DNA from: Mucilaginibacter flavidus
Lineage (GTDB): Bacteria > Bacteroidota > Bacteroidia > Sphingobacteriales > Sphingobacteriaceae
Assembly: GCF_024055575.1 (NCBI RefSeq)
Contig: NZ_JAMXOE010000001.1
Coordinates: forward strand, 186,001 to 250,000
DNA: 64,000 nt
Reading direction: 5' to 3'
The stretch's first letter is position 1. Each line of letters begins with the position of its first letter. The position numbers and the translations under genes were made by a program. This document shows positions 1 through 10,330 of this stretch, piece after piece. The notes beneath the pieces are model-generated. The model searched no databases and was not told the DNA's origin. It was given only the letters and a program-made list of their open reading frames with translations.

Positions 1-1867
<1,867 letters not shown>

Positions 1868-1884
1868 CTCTTATATCTGTTTTG

Positions 1885-2011
1885 AGAACCAAGGATCAAG
1901 AGTCAAGAATCAAGATAAACCTGAAAAAATCGTCCGTTTACTTAGCCCTGTTTTTGCATTTTTTTAACTAACTCCAAATGTCTTTTGTCCTGACTCTTGG
2001 TTCTTGACTCT
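1885..2011. repeat. Stuttering-word inverted repeat between sdhC and sdhA
   Basis: The left arm (1885-1915) is built of the repeated word TCAAGA/GTCAAGAATCAAGA. The right arm (1991-2011) carries the complementary words CTTGGTTCTTGACTCT. The arms can pair imperfectly across about 75 nt. The right arm reaches the sdhC stop codon. The same word family recurs at 39678-39711 and 45271-45415. It may act as an attenuator or mRNA-stabilising hairpin within the operon (inference). Confidence 0.6.
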
Positions 2012-2795
2012 ATTTACCTGTACTCTGCAGGTAATACACCACCGGCATTGCTGCAAACCCTATCGGGATAATTACCGCGAATAGCCAGGTGCCAATTGAA
2101 TAAACTATAGGTGTGTATTTCCGGTGAACCCAGCCCAGCGTGCGGAATGCGCTCTGGAAACCATGCAGCAGGTGGAATGAAACCGCGAACATGGCTATCA
2201 CATAAAATATCACATATAATAAGTTGCTGAAGCTGTTTGCTACACGTGCATGCAAATCTTTCACCCTTACAATTTCAACATTGTTTTCAACCGATACACT
2301 TTTTTCGAAATCGGGTGTTACCGGGTTGTAGGCAACCGAGGTTGTTTTGTCAGTAGCAAGGTCGGTACGGTATTCTTTATAAACTATCTTGTGGCTGTAT
2401 TTGTAAGCAAACCAAAAGTCGCTCATGTGTATCACTATAAACAAAAACAAAATTGAGCCCAGCAGCCCCATGTTTTTCGACGACCAGGTTGCCGGCGATT
2501 TGTTTACCGTTGCATACGATACCGGCCTGGATTTGCGGTTTTTAATAGTCAAGATCAATGCATACAGCGCATGCACCAAAATGGAAAGATAAAGCAGGTA
2601 GGCAATAACTTCTATCGGCGGGAAGTGTGTTAAGAAGTTGGCGTACAGGTTAAAGCCAAAACCATCATCGTTTCTGAACAGCAGTAGGTTGCCGCCAAGG
2701 TGTACAATTAAAAACGTACACAAAAACAAGCCCGTTAAAGCCATTATCAGCTTCTTCCCCAACGATGAGTTAAAGGTTTGTTTGAATTCGCTCAT
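2010..2795 (-). CDS. sdhC: Succinate dehydrogenase cytochrome b subunit
   Basis: This is the membrane anchor subunit that carries haem b and passes electrons from succinate to menaquinone. The protein has 261 residues and about five hydrophobic segments, as in the Bacteroidota b558-type family. Candidate haem-ligand histidines lie within membrane segments, for example in FLIVHLGGNLLLF, LYLSILVHALYAL, FIVIHMSDFWF and SFHLLHGFQSAF. A soluble insert of about 50 residues lies between the third and fourth helices. ATG at 2795 is preceded by a TAnnTTTG element at 2818-2825. It is the first visible gene of the sdhC-sdhA operon. Confidence 0.93.
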   Translation of the reverse strand: MSEFKQTFNSSLGKKLIMALTGLFLCTFLIVHLGGNLLLFRNDDGFGFNLYANFLTHFPPIEVIAYLLYLSILVHALYALILTIKNRKSRPVSYATVNKSPATWSSKNMGLLGSILFLFIVIHMSDFWFAYKYSHKIVYKEYRTDLATDKTTSVAYNPVTPDFEKSVSVENNVEIVRVKDLHARVANSFSNLLYVIFYVIAMFAVSFHLLHGFQSAFRTLGWVHRKYTPIVYSIGTWLFAVIIPIGFAAMPVVYYLQSTGK

Positions 2796-2817
2796 TATAT
2801 GTCAAGATTTATTTCCG

Positions 2818-2825
2818 CAAAAGTA
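2818..2825 (-). promoter_or_regulatory. Bacteroidota -7 element upstream of sdhC
   Basis: The minus strand reads TACTTTTG, matching the Bacteroidota housekeeping -7 consensus TAnnTTTG, 22 nt before the sdhC ATG. I see no convincing TTG -33 box at the usual distance. Confidence 0.6.
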
Positions 2826-2991
2826 TTTATTAAATACTAAAAGATATTAATGGAAGCAGCTTATTGAGTATGAAATAACTATTTAGAAACGTTCTAAGTT
2901 GATGGTTGTAGATTAGTGATTAGCCGCTAGGCGGGTTAAAAATAATTGCTATTTTCGAATCTTATTCCTGAATCAGTTAACTATCATCAAA

Positions 2992-4128
2992 ATGAAGTTC
3001 CCCTGCATTATTTTATTAGCACTATTAGCCGCCGGCTGCAAAAAACAGGCAAACGTTGAATTTTCCGGCAACATACCGGGCCTGAAAGCCGGCGTATTTA
3101 CCGTTAAAACACTTGGAGACAGCACCGTTTATGGTGAAAACATAAAAGACGGAAAGTTTGCCATCCCGCAAAAACACTTGGGGCATCCGGGCTATTTTAA
3201 ATTGAACGTTACCGATGATGCCAAAAACGACGGCCATAACCCTTTCGAGGTTTACCTGGAAGACGGGAAATACACCATTGAGGCAAAGGCCGATGAGCTT
3301 TACAAATATCCTAAAATTACTTCAACCTCAAAAATACAGGAGCAGCTTTCAATGTTCTACACACTGGCTGATAACATGAGTGCCGAAACGCAACTACAAA
3401 TTGTAAAGATCAACAAAAACCTCACCGAAAACGTAAATAAACTGTCGCCCGATGCATATACTGCACTGCTGACCAAACTACAGGAGAATCAATCAAAAAT
3501 GCGCGATGTTGACGCAACTGCGTTTAAACAGTTTTTAAAACAATATCCGCAAAGCGAAATCAGTGCGCACATTCTTTCGAAGTTAGATTATGAGGGCGAC
3601 CCGGTTACCTATTATGCAATTTATAAAAGCCTTAGTCCTGCTGCCCAAAGCAGCGAAGACGGCCAGGAAATTGGCGACAAACTGAGCCACATGATAAAAC
3701 TGGTGGCCGGCAAACAGGCACCAGCCCTTGAAGGTAAAACGCCTGATGGCAAAACATTCGACCCCAAAATCGTTCATAAAAAATTGATCGTGGTTGATTT
3801 CTGGAAAGCGGGTAATGAATTCAGCCGCAAAAACCACGACCAGGTAAAATCGCTGCTGGCACAGGATGGAATAGGAAAAAATGTTGAATTTATAAGTGTA
3901 TCGCTGGATTCCAAATCAGACTGGTGGACAACTGCCCTGAAAGACGACAAGCTGACCTGGACCCAGGTATCAGACCTAAAAGGCAACGACTCGCCCAACG
4001 CAGCCAACTACAACATCACCGAAATACCAACTTATTATTTACTTGATGGACAGTGGAATATTATTGTGCCGAAAATTCCGCTTAAAACTTTAGAATTTGA
4101 GATATCGCAGTATTTGAAGAAGCATTAG
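2992..4128 (+). CDS. TlpA-like thioredoxin-fold lipoprotein lacking the CxxC active site
   Basis: This is a predicted periplasmic or outer-membrane lipoprotein of 378 residues. The signal peptide ends in the lipobox region LLAAGCKKQ. Residues about 20-120 resemble DUF4369, with a beta-rich start (VEFSGNIPGLKAGVFTVKTL). The middle is helical, and residues about 240-378 are an AhpC/TSA-TlpA-like thioredoxin fold (GKQAPALEGKTPDGKTF, then LIVVDFWKAGNEFSRKN). In TlpA/ResA proteins the position after DFW holds W-C-x-x-C; here it reads KAGNEFSRK, so both redox cysteines are absent. The cis-Pro loop is kept as ITEIPTYYLLD. The protein therefore cannot be a standard disulphide reductase. It may bind a partner or be a degenerate paralogue. 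It stands alone on the + strand. Confidence 0.85.
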   Translation: MKFPCIILLALLAAGCKKQANVEFSGNIPGLKAGVFTVKTLGDSTVYGENIKDGKFAIPQKHLGHPGYFKLNVTDDAKNDGHNPFEVYLEDGKYTIEAKADELYKYPKITSTSKIQEQLSMFYTLADNMSAETQLQIVKINKNLTENVNKLSPDAYTALLTKLQENQSKMRDVDATAFKQFLKQYPQSEISAHILSKLDYEGDPVTYYAIYKSLSPAAQSSEDGQEIGDKLSHMIKLVAGKQAPALEGKTPDGKTFDPKIVHKKLIVVDFWKAGNEFSRKNHDQVKSLLAQDGIGKNVEFISVSLDSKSDWWTTALKDDKLTWTQVSDLKGNDSPNAANYNITEIPTYYLLDGQWNIIVPKIPLKTLEFEISQYLKKH

Positions 4129-4142
4129 TAAAAATTCACCGG

Positions 4143-4173
4143 CCGCAGGGCCCTTTTTTTGAGAGCCCTGCGG
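4143..4173. terminator. Hairpin between convergent genes
   Basis: CCGCAGGGC (4143-4151) pairs perfectly with GCCCTGCGG (4165-4173). It lies between the ends of the TlpA-like gene (+) and a hypothetical gene (-). A T-run sits in the loop rather than after the stem, so it may act as a weak bidirectional terminator. Confidence 0.6.
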
Positions 4174-4188
4174 GAACGGAATTGTAGG

Positions 4189-4605
4189 TCAATGCCGTAC
4201 CAACCTAAATTTATGAAGGGGGATATAATTACCGCTCACTGTTTCAAGAACTTTAAGGTGTGCTTCGAAATCACTTTTGCGGACGTCACTTTCTTTAATT
4301 CTAAAATTGTAACGCGTTTCAAATCTGTCGGGACCGTCGTAACCCGCCGAAAGTTCATAATATGGGTTTTCCTTTGTTGGAGAAGTGTCAGTCAAAATCG
4401 ATACGTGCACTTTTGAGCGCATGTTCTTTTTTAATTGCCTGCCTAATTGCTGTACCTCCGGCAAATTAAATAACTTATCCATTAAAACATCTTCGGTACT
4501 TTTCGCCTGAACATTGCTATTATATGGAAGAGTATTTACAATATTGTTATTCGATGAAAACATCGCAGGAAAAATGAACAGGAAGAAAAGGTAAACCGTC
4601 CTCAT
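4189..4605 (-). CDS. Hypothetical secreted protein
   Basis: This 138-residue protein begins with a hydrophobic signal-like segment (MRTVYLFFLFIFPAMFSS). The mature part has a predicted helix with alternating charges (DKLFNLPEVQQLGRQLKKN) followed by beta-type segments (KVHVSILTD, YYELSAGYD, RFETRYNFRI). I do not recognise a named domain. It starts 22 nt after the end of the Fe-S protein gene on the same strand, so it may be the last gene of that operon. Confidence 0.65.
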   Translation of the reverse strand: MRTVYLFFLFIFPAMFSSNNNIVNTLPYNSNVQAKSTEDVLMDKLFNLPEVQQLGRQLKKNMRSKVHVSILTDTSPTKENPYYELSAGYDGPDRFETRYNFRIKESDVRKSDFEAHLKVLETVSGNYIPLHKFRLVRH

Positions 4606-4626
4606 CAGCTTTACAATACAATATTT

Positions 4627-5415
4627 CTACAACCCATTCGCCCTAACGGTAATCTCGGCAATATCAAGCACCTGTATTTCCTGTTCCTTATTTTCATGCT
4701 TAACGCCATCGCGCAGCATGGTCATACAAAACGGGCAGGCGGCAGCAACAACCGTGGCTTTACTTTCCAGTATATCGGCCATGCGCTCCACGTTGATGTC
4801 TTTGTTACCTTTCTCGGGTTCCTTAAACATTTGCCCCCCCCCTGCGCCGCAGCACAGGCCGTTGCTTTTGCAGCGTTTCATTTCAACCAGGTCAGCATCC
4901 AAAATTTCAAGCGCTTTTCGGGGCGCTTCGTAAACGTTATTGCCGCGGCCAAGGTAGCATGGGTCGTGGTAGGTTATCTTTTTGCCTTTAAAGCTTTCGC
5001 CACCTTCGGCTTTTAGTTTGCCTTCGTCAATTAGCTGCTGTATCAGCTGCGAGTGATGGATTACTTCGTAGTTGCCACCCAGGCCAGGGTATTCATTTTT
5101 TATGGTGTTAAAGCAATGCGGACAGCCGGTTACTATCTTTTTCACCTCGTAAGCATCCAGCACCTGGATATTGGCCATAGCCTGCATCTGGAACAAAAAC
5201 TCATTACCAGCACGTTTGGCCGGATCGCCCGTGCAGCTTTCTTCGGTGCCAAGTACGGCAAAGCTTATGCCTACATGGTTCAGTATTTTACAGATATCTC
5301 TTGTTATCCGCTGTGCGCGCTCGTCAAAACTGCCGGCACAACCCACCCAAAACAATATCTCGGGCTGTTTACCTTCGGCAGCCATTTCGGCCATAGTTGG
5401 AATATTTGGGCTCAT
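4627..5415 (-). CDS. (Fe-S)-binding protein with CCG domains, HdrB/GlcF-like
   Basis: This 262-residue protein belongs to the cysteine-rich CCG-domain family that includes HdrB/HdrD, GlcF and LutA subunits. Those proteins bind an iron-sulphur cluster and take part in electron transfer. The first repeat has a degenerate motif, ESCTGDPAKRAGNE then CPHC. The second is complete: CKSNGLCCGAGGG then CPFC about 40 residues later. The membrane Fe-S protein gene lies upstream on the same strand, so the two gene products together make up a split HdrD-like quinone-linked oxidoreductase (inference). The electron donor is unknown. The DUF2750 gene sits between them. Confidence 0.9.
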   Translation of the reverse strand: MSPNIPTMAEMAAEGKQPEILFWVGCAGSFDERAQRITRDICKILNHVGISFAVLGTEESCTGDPAKRAGNEFLFQMQAMANIQVLDAYEVKKIVTGCPHCFNTIKNEYPGLGGNYEVIHHSQLIQQLIDEGKLKAEGGESFKGKKITYHDPCYLGRGNNVYEAPRKALEILDADLVEMKRCKSNGLCCGAGGGQMFKEPEKGNKDINVERMADILESKATVVAAACPFCMTMLRDGVKHENKEQEIQVLDIAEITVRANGL

Positions 5416-5437
5416 TATTTGTGCTTTTGTTTACAAC

Positions 5438-5878
5438 CTAACCAATTGATTCATTGGCCTCTGTTATAAACTCGTTTATACTTTTATAATTTAAAAATGC
5501 TATCGCTGAATTGATAGTAGTTAATTGGTTAAGAATGTCGATCGCTAAATTTAATGCATTACTTTCGTTTCCAAACATATTAGCATCCCAGTTAACTCCT
5601 GCCAAAACTTCTTCATTAGCCATTTCAACACACCAACTTTCTAAAAATTCAGCTAATGGGATTTGCGTCGGAACATATCCTTTCCATTCATTTGTTGCGC
5701 AGGCTTTCGCATAGGCCCGGTCTGACCAAAACGGAATTACACTAATTTCATCGTTTTCAGTTGAAGTTAAGTTTGCCCAGCCGTGTTTATCCTTCAATCC
5801 CCACACAAGTTTTGATGCAGAAACCCTTTCAATAAATAATTTGTACTTGTTTTCTGTTGTTGCAGTATCCTGTAGCAT
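5438..5878 (-). CDS. DUF2750 domain protein
   Basis: This 146-residue soluble protein matches the DUF2750 pattern: an N-terminal helix (KYKLFIERVSASKLVWGLKD), then IPFWSDRAYAKACATNEWKG and PLAEFLESWCVEM. Family function is unknown. It is placed tightly inside the Fe-S operon, 11 nt after the membrane subunit and 22 nt before the CCG subunit. It is therefore almost certainly co-transcribed with both, although nothing in it suggests redox chemistry. Only one cysteine is conspicuous besides that in the ACAT segment. Confidence 0.82.
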   Translation of the reverse strand: MLQDTATTENKYKLFIERVSASKLVWGLKDKHGWANLTSTENDEISVIPFWSDRAYAKACATNEWKGYVPTQIPLAEFLESWCVEMANEEVLAGVNWDANMFGNESNALNLAIDILNQLTTINSAIAFLNYKSINEFITEANESIG

Positions 5879-5889
5879 TTTTCTTCTTC

Positions 5890-7200
5890 TTATTTATCGA
5901 TGCCCGCATCTGCCCAGTTAAATCTATCTGCTGCGCTATATTTCCATGGTGCGCCATTATTCTCCACGTTACCAAACATATTGTTAATGCTTGCCGGCGC
6001 CTGCGATTCTTCCATCACCGCGTAGCGGCGTAGTTCCGTTATTATTTCAAGCGGGTTAATGTTCACGGGGCAGGCCTCAACACAGGCATTGCAGGTGGTA
6101 CAGGCCCAAAGCTCTTCGCGGGTAATGTAGTTATCAAGCAGGGTCTTATCGTCGGTATAATCTTTACCATGCTTGTCGATGTTGTTACCCACCTCCGTTA
6201 TCCTGTCGCGGGTATCCATCATTATTTTACGGGGCGATAGCAGTTTACCCGTAATATTAGCAGGGCAAACCGAGGTGCATCTTCCGCATTCGGTACAGGT
6301 GTACGCCTCCATCAGGTTTTTCCAGGTAAGGTCGGTTACGTCTTTTGCGCCAAAACGCTGCGGTTCGCCGGTTGTTTCGGGCACAAAGGAAGGATCAAGC
6401 ATTGCCTTTACCTCACCTGTTACCGAAGCCATATTCGTAAACTCCCCTTTCGGGTGCAAGTTGGAGTAATAAGTATTGGGAAAAGCCAGCAGGATATGAA
6501 AATGCTTTGAATAAGGCAGATAATTTAAAAATGCAAGTATACCTATGATATGAAACCACCAGCAGCCACGCTCGATTAGTTCAAGCCCAGCGGCGCTATC
6601 CGGCAGTAGCGGATTAAGCAACGAACTCACCGGGAAACTGCCTGCTTTTATATAGTGCCCGAAATTTAGTAATTGTAGCTTATGATCGGCGGCGTTCATG
6701 GTTAAAAAGGCGGTCATTAATAGTATTTCGATGATAAGAATATAATTAGCGTCCGATTTTGGCCACTCGGTCATCTCTGTGCCGCTAAAGCGTTTAAGCC
6801 GAACAATATTGCGCCGGCATAAAAAAACCACGCAGGCAGTAAGTACCAAAATAGCCAGGAACTCAAATCCGCCAATAAGCAGATCATACAGCCCGCCCAG
6901 CGGCTTTGAAAATATGCGGTGCGAGCCGAAAATACCGTCGATCATTATCTCCATTACCTCCAGGTTGATGATGATAAAGCCTACATAAATAAAAAAGTGC
7001 ATTACGGCAGCCAGCGGCCGTTTAACCATTTTGGTTTGGCCAAGTGCAATTTTCGCCATCGTTTTCCAGCGCAGGGCTGGGTTATCCGAGCGATCGGCAG
7101 GGCGTCCAAGCAAAATATTGCGCCTTATTTTGCCAACGTTTTTGCTGAAAAGATAAATGGCCGCAGCCAGGATGATGATAAACAATATTTGTGCAATCAT
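5890..7200 (-). CDS. Membrane-bound Fe-S oxidoreductase (NarI-like domain plus two 4Fe-4S clusters)
   Basis: This 436-residue protein has about five membrane segments in its first 250 residues, resembling the cytochrome-b-type NarI/HdrE fold. A ferredoxin-like part at residues about 300-370 follows, with two full 4Fe-4S motifs, CTECGRCTSVCP and CTTCNACVEACP. It probably moves electrons between a quinone and the CCG-domain partner encoded two genes downstream, in the manner of heterodisulphide reductase-like complexes. A TAnnTTTG box lies 22 nt upstream of the ATG. The exact substrate cannot be read from the sequence. Confidence 0.9.
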   Translation of the reverse strand: MIAQILFIIILAAAIYLFSKNVGKIRRNILLGRPADRSDNPALRWKTMAKIALGQTKMVKRPLAAVMHFFIYVGFIIINLEVMEIMIDGIFGSHRIFSKPLGGLYDLLIGGFEFLAILVLTACVVFLCRRNIVRLKRFSGTEMTEWPKSDANYILIIEILLMTAFLTMNAADHKLQLLNFGHYIKAGSFPVSSLLNPLLPDSAAGLELIERGCWWFHIIGILAFLNYLPYSKHFHILLAFPNTYYSNLHPKGEFTNMASVTGEVKAMLDPSFVPETTGEPQRFGAKDVTDLTWKNLMEAYTCTECGRCTSVCPANITGKLLSPRKIMMDTRDRITEVGNNIDKHGKDYTDDKTLLDNYITREELWACTTCNACVEACPVNINPLEIITELRRYAVMEESQAPASINNMFGNVENNGAPWKYSAADRFNWADAGIDK

Positions 7201-7222
7201 TATGCGTGCATAGTAATTTTTT

Positions 7223-7230
7223 CAAAGTTA
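7223..7230 (-). promoter_or_regulatory. -7 element for the Fe-S oxidoreductase operon
   Basis: The minus strand reads TAACTTTG, a TAnnTTTG match, 22 nt before the ATG at 7200. The spacing is the same as for sdhC. Confidence 0.55.
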
Positions 7231-7429
7231 TATTTATTGTTGTAAAGATAAAATGGAATTAATTGATTCGGGCGAATTAGTTATGATTAGTTGATTGAGT
7301 GGAACAGGTTGAGTGACGAGTATTCCTTATTTTCAACCAAATCATTCCAGTTCAGCTTAATTAATTCTATACATTTTCAGCGACTTACATCTTTTTTAAA
7401 AAAAAATCACCCTAAAATAAAAAAAACGC

Positions 7430-7437
7430 TACATTTG
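7430..7437 (+). promoter_or_regulatory. -7 element for tRNA-Phe
   Basis: TACATTTG lies 16 nt before the mature tRNA start and matches TAnnTTTG. The stretch upstream (7390-7428) is A/T-rich. The rest of 7201-7453 holds no gene; words such as GATTAGTTGATTGAG near 7280-7320 recall the stuttering repeats elsewhere. Confidence 0.6.
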
Positions 7438-7453
7438 CAGTCCTTAAACGGTC

Positions 7454-7526
7454 GGTATCATAGCTCAGTCGGTAGAGCAAAGGACTGAAAATCCTTGTGT
7501 CGCTGGTTCGATCCCAGCTGATACCA
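7454..7526 (+). tRNA. tRNA-Phe (GAA)
   Basis: This is a 73-nt cloverleaf. The acceptor arms GGTATCA and TGATACC pair, with discriminator A. The D-loop contains AGCTCAGTCGGTAGAGC. The anticodon loop CTGAAAATC gives GAA, and the T-arm CTGGTTCGATCCCAG is standard. CCA is not encoded. Confidence 0.97.
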
Positions 7527-7529
7527 CTA

Positions 7530-7561
7530 AAGCCTCCTGGAGAAATCCGGGAGGCTTTTTA
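7530..7561 (+). terminator. Terminator of tRNA-Phe
   Basis: The stem AAGCCTCC / GGGAGGCTT is followed by TTTTT directly after the tRNA. It is a classic intrinsic terminator. Confidence 0.85.
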
Positions 7562-7601
7562 GTTACTGACAAAAATCCAGCATTGCTAAATTCAGGATAT
7601 T

Positions 7602-8438
7602 ATGGATGTTATTCACGTTCCGGAAGCTGTGGCAGCCCACCAAAAAATTATTGGCGGCGAAATTTCCTTTGTCAATTACAGGGATACAGGCGGTCCCTTC
7701 CGCAGCCGGGTGATGTTTAGCTGCTATGCTTTTAGTTTTATTCAAAATGGGCAGAAGCGGATTTACAGAGCTGGCGAAAGCCGGGTACTCTCACCCGGGT
7801 ACGGGATGCTGATACCCGAGGGCAACTCGATTATTACAGAACACAGCGACAATGCCGAAAGATACAACAGTGTGCTCGTTTTTTTTCCGGCCCGTGTAGG
7901 CAAGGCGTTTATTGCAGCTCATAAACGCAAAACACCAAGCCAGCCCGACAGGCCGCCATACATCCATTTTACAACCAACGCGTATATTGACGAATACATC
8001 AGGAACGTCAAAAACCTGATTGATTCGCAACAAACATTATCCGAAGAAATGGCTGCGTTAAAAGTAAATGAATTGCTGACCGCAATTTATGAAATGGCAC
8101 CAGGCTTACTTACAGGCATATTTGGCGCTACGGAAAGCGTACCTCTGGCGGTGGTAGTTGAAAACAATCTATTCAATAACTTAAACCTGGAAGAATTGGC
8201 TTTTCTTGCAAACCGCAGCCTGTCCTCCTTTAAACGCGATTTTGAAAAAGCCTATGGTATATCGCCTCAACGCTACATCCGCAACCGCAAGCTGGAAGTT
8301 GCCTGCGCCGAGCTCATAAAAGGCACAAGCCCCAGCGACTTGTACCTGGCTTATGGCTACGAAAATTTATCCAACTTCAACACTGCCTTTAAGCGAAAGT
8401 ATGGGATAACCCCGGCTGCATTCAGGCAAAGCGCCTAA
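7602..8438 (+). CDS. AraC family transcriptional regulator
   Basis: This 278-residue protein has an N-terminal cupin-like sensor region (residues about 10-110) and a C-terminal double helix-turn-helix of the AraC/XylS type (about 175-275). The second recognition segment is LYLAYGYENLSNFNTAFKRK, followed by YGITPAAF. It probably regulates the PEBP gene 75 nt downstream or the genes after it (inference). No effector can be deduced. Confidence 0.9.
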   Translation: MDVIHVPEAVAAHQKIIGGEISFVNYRDTGGPFRSRVMFSCYAFSFIQNGQKRIYRAGESRVLSPGYGMLIPEGNSIITEHSDNAERYNSVLVFFPARVGKAFIAAHKRKTPSQPDRPPYIHFTTNAYIDEYIRNVKNLIDSQQTLSEEMAALKVNELLTAIYEMAPGLLTGIFGATESVPLAVVVENNLFNNLNLEELAFLANRSLSSFKRDFEKAYGISPQRYIRNRKLEVACAELIKGTSPSDLYLAYGYENLSNFNTAFKRKYGITPAAFRQSA

Positions 8439-8512
8439 ACTGGGCTTTTCTCACTACTCTTTTGAACTTTCTGCAATAACAGGGCGGGTAAGTAATCAGC
8501 AATATTTGCTGC

Positions 8513-9055
8513 ATGAAAACATTATTTTTTACCGCAATAGCGTTATTTGCCTTTACAATATCCTACGGGCAAACCTTTACGCTAAAAAGCGCTGATTTAG
8601 GTGGCCAGTTCACCAATGAGTTTGTGGCCGGAAATTTTGGCTTCAACGGCTCGAACAAATCGCCGGAGTTGAACTGGCAAAACGCCCCATCCGGCACTAA
8701 AAGCTTTGCCATAACCATGTACGATATGGACGCTCCTTCAGGCAGTGGTTTCTGGCACTGGGTGATGGTTGATATCCCGGCCGGTGTGCTCGAAATAAAA
8801 CAAGGCGCCGGCGATGTAAAAAGCGGCCTGGCGCCGGCGGGCAGCTTGCAAAGCATTAGTGATACCGGCCAGCCCGGATACCAGGGGCCATGCCCCGGCG
8901 AGGGCGAGGCACCCCACCACTACCTTATAACCGTATACGCTTTAAAAACAGAAAAACTGGGGACTACAGTTAATTCAACCGCCGCATTGTCAGGCTTTTT
9001 GCTTAACAAACAGGCTTTGGCAAAAGCTTCTCTTGTAGTATATTGTAAGCGTTAA
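8513..9055 (+). CDS. YbhB/YbcL family (PEBP-like) secreted protein
   Basis: This 180-residue protein has a cleavable signal peptide (ALFAFTISYGQT). The phosphatidylethanolamine-binding fold shows its hallmark segments NGSNKSPELNWQNAP, FAITMYDMDAP and HWVMVDIPAG, and the anion-site region GPCPGEGEAPHHYLITVYAL. Bacterial members are named Raf-kinase-inhibitor-like, but their biological role is mostly unknown. The first ATG is used because the signal peptide starts there. Confidence 0.9.
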   Translation: MKTLFFTAIALFAFTISYGQTFTLKSADLGGQFTNEFVAGNFGFNGSNKSPELNWQNAPSGTKSFAITMYDMDAPSGSGFWHWVMVDIPAGVLEIKQGAGDVKSGLAPAGSLQSISDTGQPGYQGPCPGEGEAPHHYLITVYALKTEKLGTTVNSTAALSGFLLNKQALAKASLVVYCKR

Positions 9056-9082
9056 ACCTGGCGTCAAATCGAAAATAAAGAG

Positions 9083-10240
9083 ATGAAAGAACGTATACAT
9101 TCGATCGACATCGTCCGTGGATTGATCATGATCATTATGACCCTGGACCATACCCGCGATTTCCTGCATTTCGCCGGGCCATCGCCGCTTGATATGCAAA
9201 CAACAACGGTTATCCTGTTTTTTACCCGCTGGATAACTCATTTTTGTGCGCCCACTTTTGTCTTCTTAGGCGGCGTATCGGCATACCTCGCAGGGCAACG
9301 GCGGACGAAAAAGGAATTGAGCATTTTCCTGTTAAAAAGGGGCGCATGGCTTATCCTGTCTGACATGTTGATCATCAGCCTGCTGTTTTCGTTCGATTTG
9401 CAATACCACATGCTGATACTGGAAGTACTGTGGGCAACCGGGTTTGGTATGATAATCCTTGCTTTATTACTCCGTGCACCTATACAGGTAATAGCCTGCT
9501 TTGCTGTTATCATCATATTCGGCCACAACATACTCGATTATCTGCAACTGCCACAAACTGGCGTAGCAGGCGGGTTAACTAAGTTATTTTTATCGGCTAA
9601 GGGTGCATTTATTCCACTAAGTACCGGCCGGGCGATAATTGTGTTATATGCTGTATTGCCATGGACTGGCGCCTTACTGCTGGGTTATACTTTCGGCTCG
9701 CTTTATAAAAACGGGTACGATGCAACAAAACGCCAACGTATATTACGCCTGTCGGGCATTTCGGCAATTGTATTGTTTATTGTGTTAAGACTGTTTAATC
9801 ACTACGGCGACCCATCGCAATGGGCAACACAACGGAACACGGCACGTACCATATTATCTTTTATAAATGCTACCAAGCAGTCGCCTTCACTCCTGTTTTT
9901 CCTGATGACGCTTGGGCCGGTTATGGTACTGCTGTCCTTTACCGAAAAAGCCGGCAACCGATTGGCTGAATTTTGCCGGGTGTATGGAAATGTACCTTAT
10001 TTTTATTTTATAGTACATTTAAGCATTATCAGGCTTCTTAATATGATACTTGTGCTTATATCAGGCCTGCCGATAAAATCCGACGGTTCGCCGATAGTGT
10101 GGCAGGTACAGGGTTTTGGAATCCCGTTGTGGGAAGTGTACCTATTCTGGATAGGCGTAGTATCAATATTATATTTTCCCTGCCGCCGGTATGGCAACTA
10201 CAAACGAACGCATAGCCAATGGTGGCTGTCGTATGTGTAG
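9083..10240 (+). CDS. DUF1624 / HGSNAT-like multi-pass membrane protein
   Basis: This 385-residue integral membrane protein has about 10 hydrophobic segments. It starts with the family signature SIDIVRGLIMIIMTLDHTRDF and continues TRWITHFCAPTFVFLGGVSAY. The family resembles heparan-alpha-glucosaminide N-acetyltransferase, which transfers acetyl groups across a membrane using a helix-borne histidine; the histidine in TLDHTRD is a candidate. The bacterial substrate is unknown. It follows the PEBP gene by 27 nt and may be co-transcribed. Confidence 0.87.
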   Translation: MKERIHSIDIVRGLIMIIMTLDHTRDFLHFAGPSPLDMQTTTVILFFTRWITHFCAPTFVFLGGVSAYLAGQRRTKKELSIFLLKRGAWLILSDMLIISLLFSFDLQYHMLILEVLWATGFGMIILALLLRAPIQVIACFAVIIIFGHNILDYLQLPQTGVAGGLTKLFLSAKGAFIPLSTGRAIIVLYAVLPWTGALLLGYTFGSLYKNGYDATKRQRILRLSGISAIVLFIVLRLFNHYGDPSQWATQRNTARTILSFINATKQSPSLLFFLMTLGPVMVLLSFTEKAGNRLAEFCRVYGNVPYFYFIVHLSIIRLLNMILVLISGLPIKSDGSPIVWQVQGFGIPLWEVYLFWIGVVSILYFPCRRYGNYKRTHSQWWLSYV

Positions 10241-10330
10241 CCGGTAGCATTCACGCTTGCTTTTCCGTTGATTTTAATGCACCCATCGAAGATTGCGGGG
10301 TGACCCTGCTTTGCCCGGTTCAGGGCTGGC

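Noticed and set aside
4159..4416. 85-codon + strand frame antisense to the hypothetical gene
   Set aside because: It is antisense to a better-supported frame with a signal peptide.
6919..7245. 108-codon + strand frame
   Set aside because: It is a shadow of the membrane Fe-S protein gene on the opposite strand.
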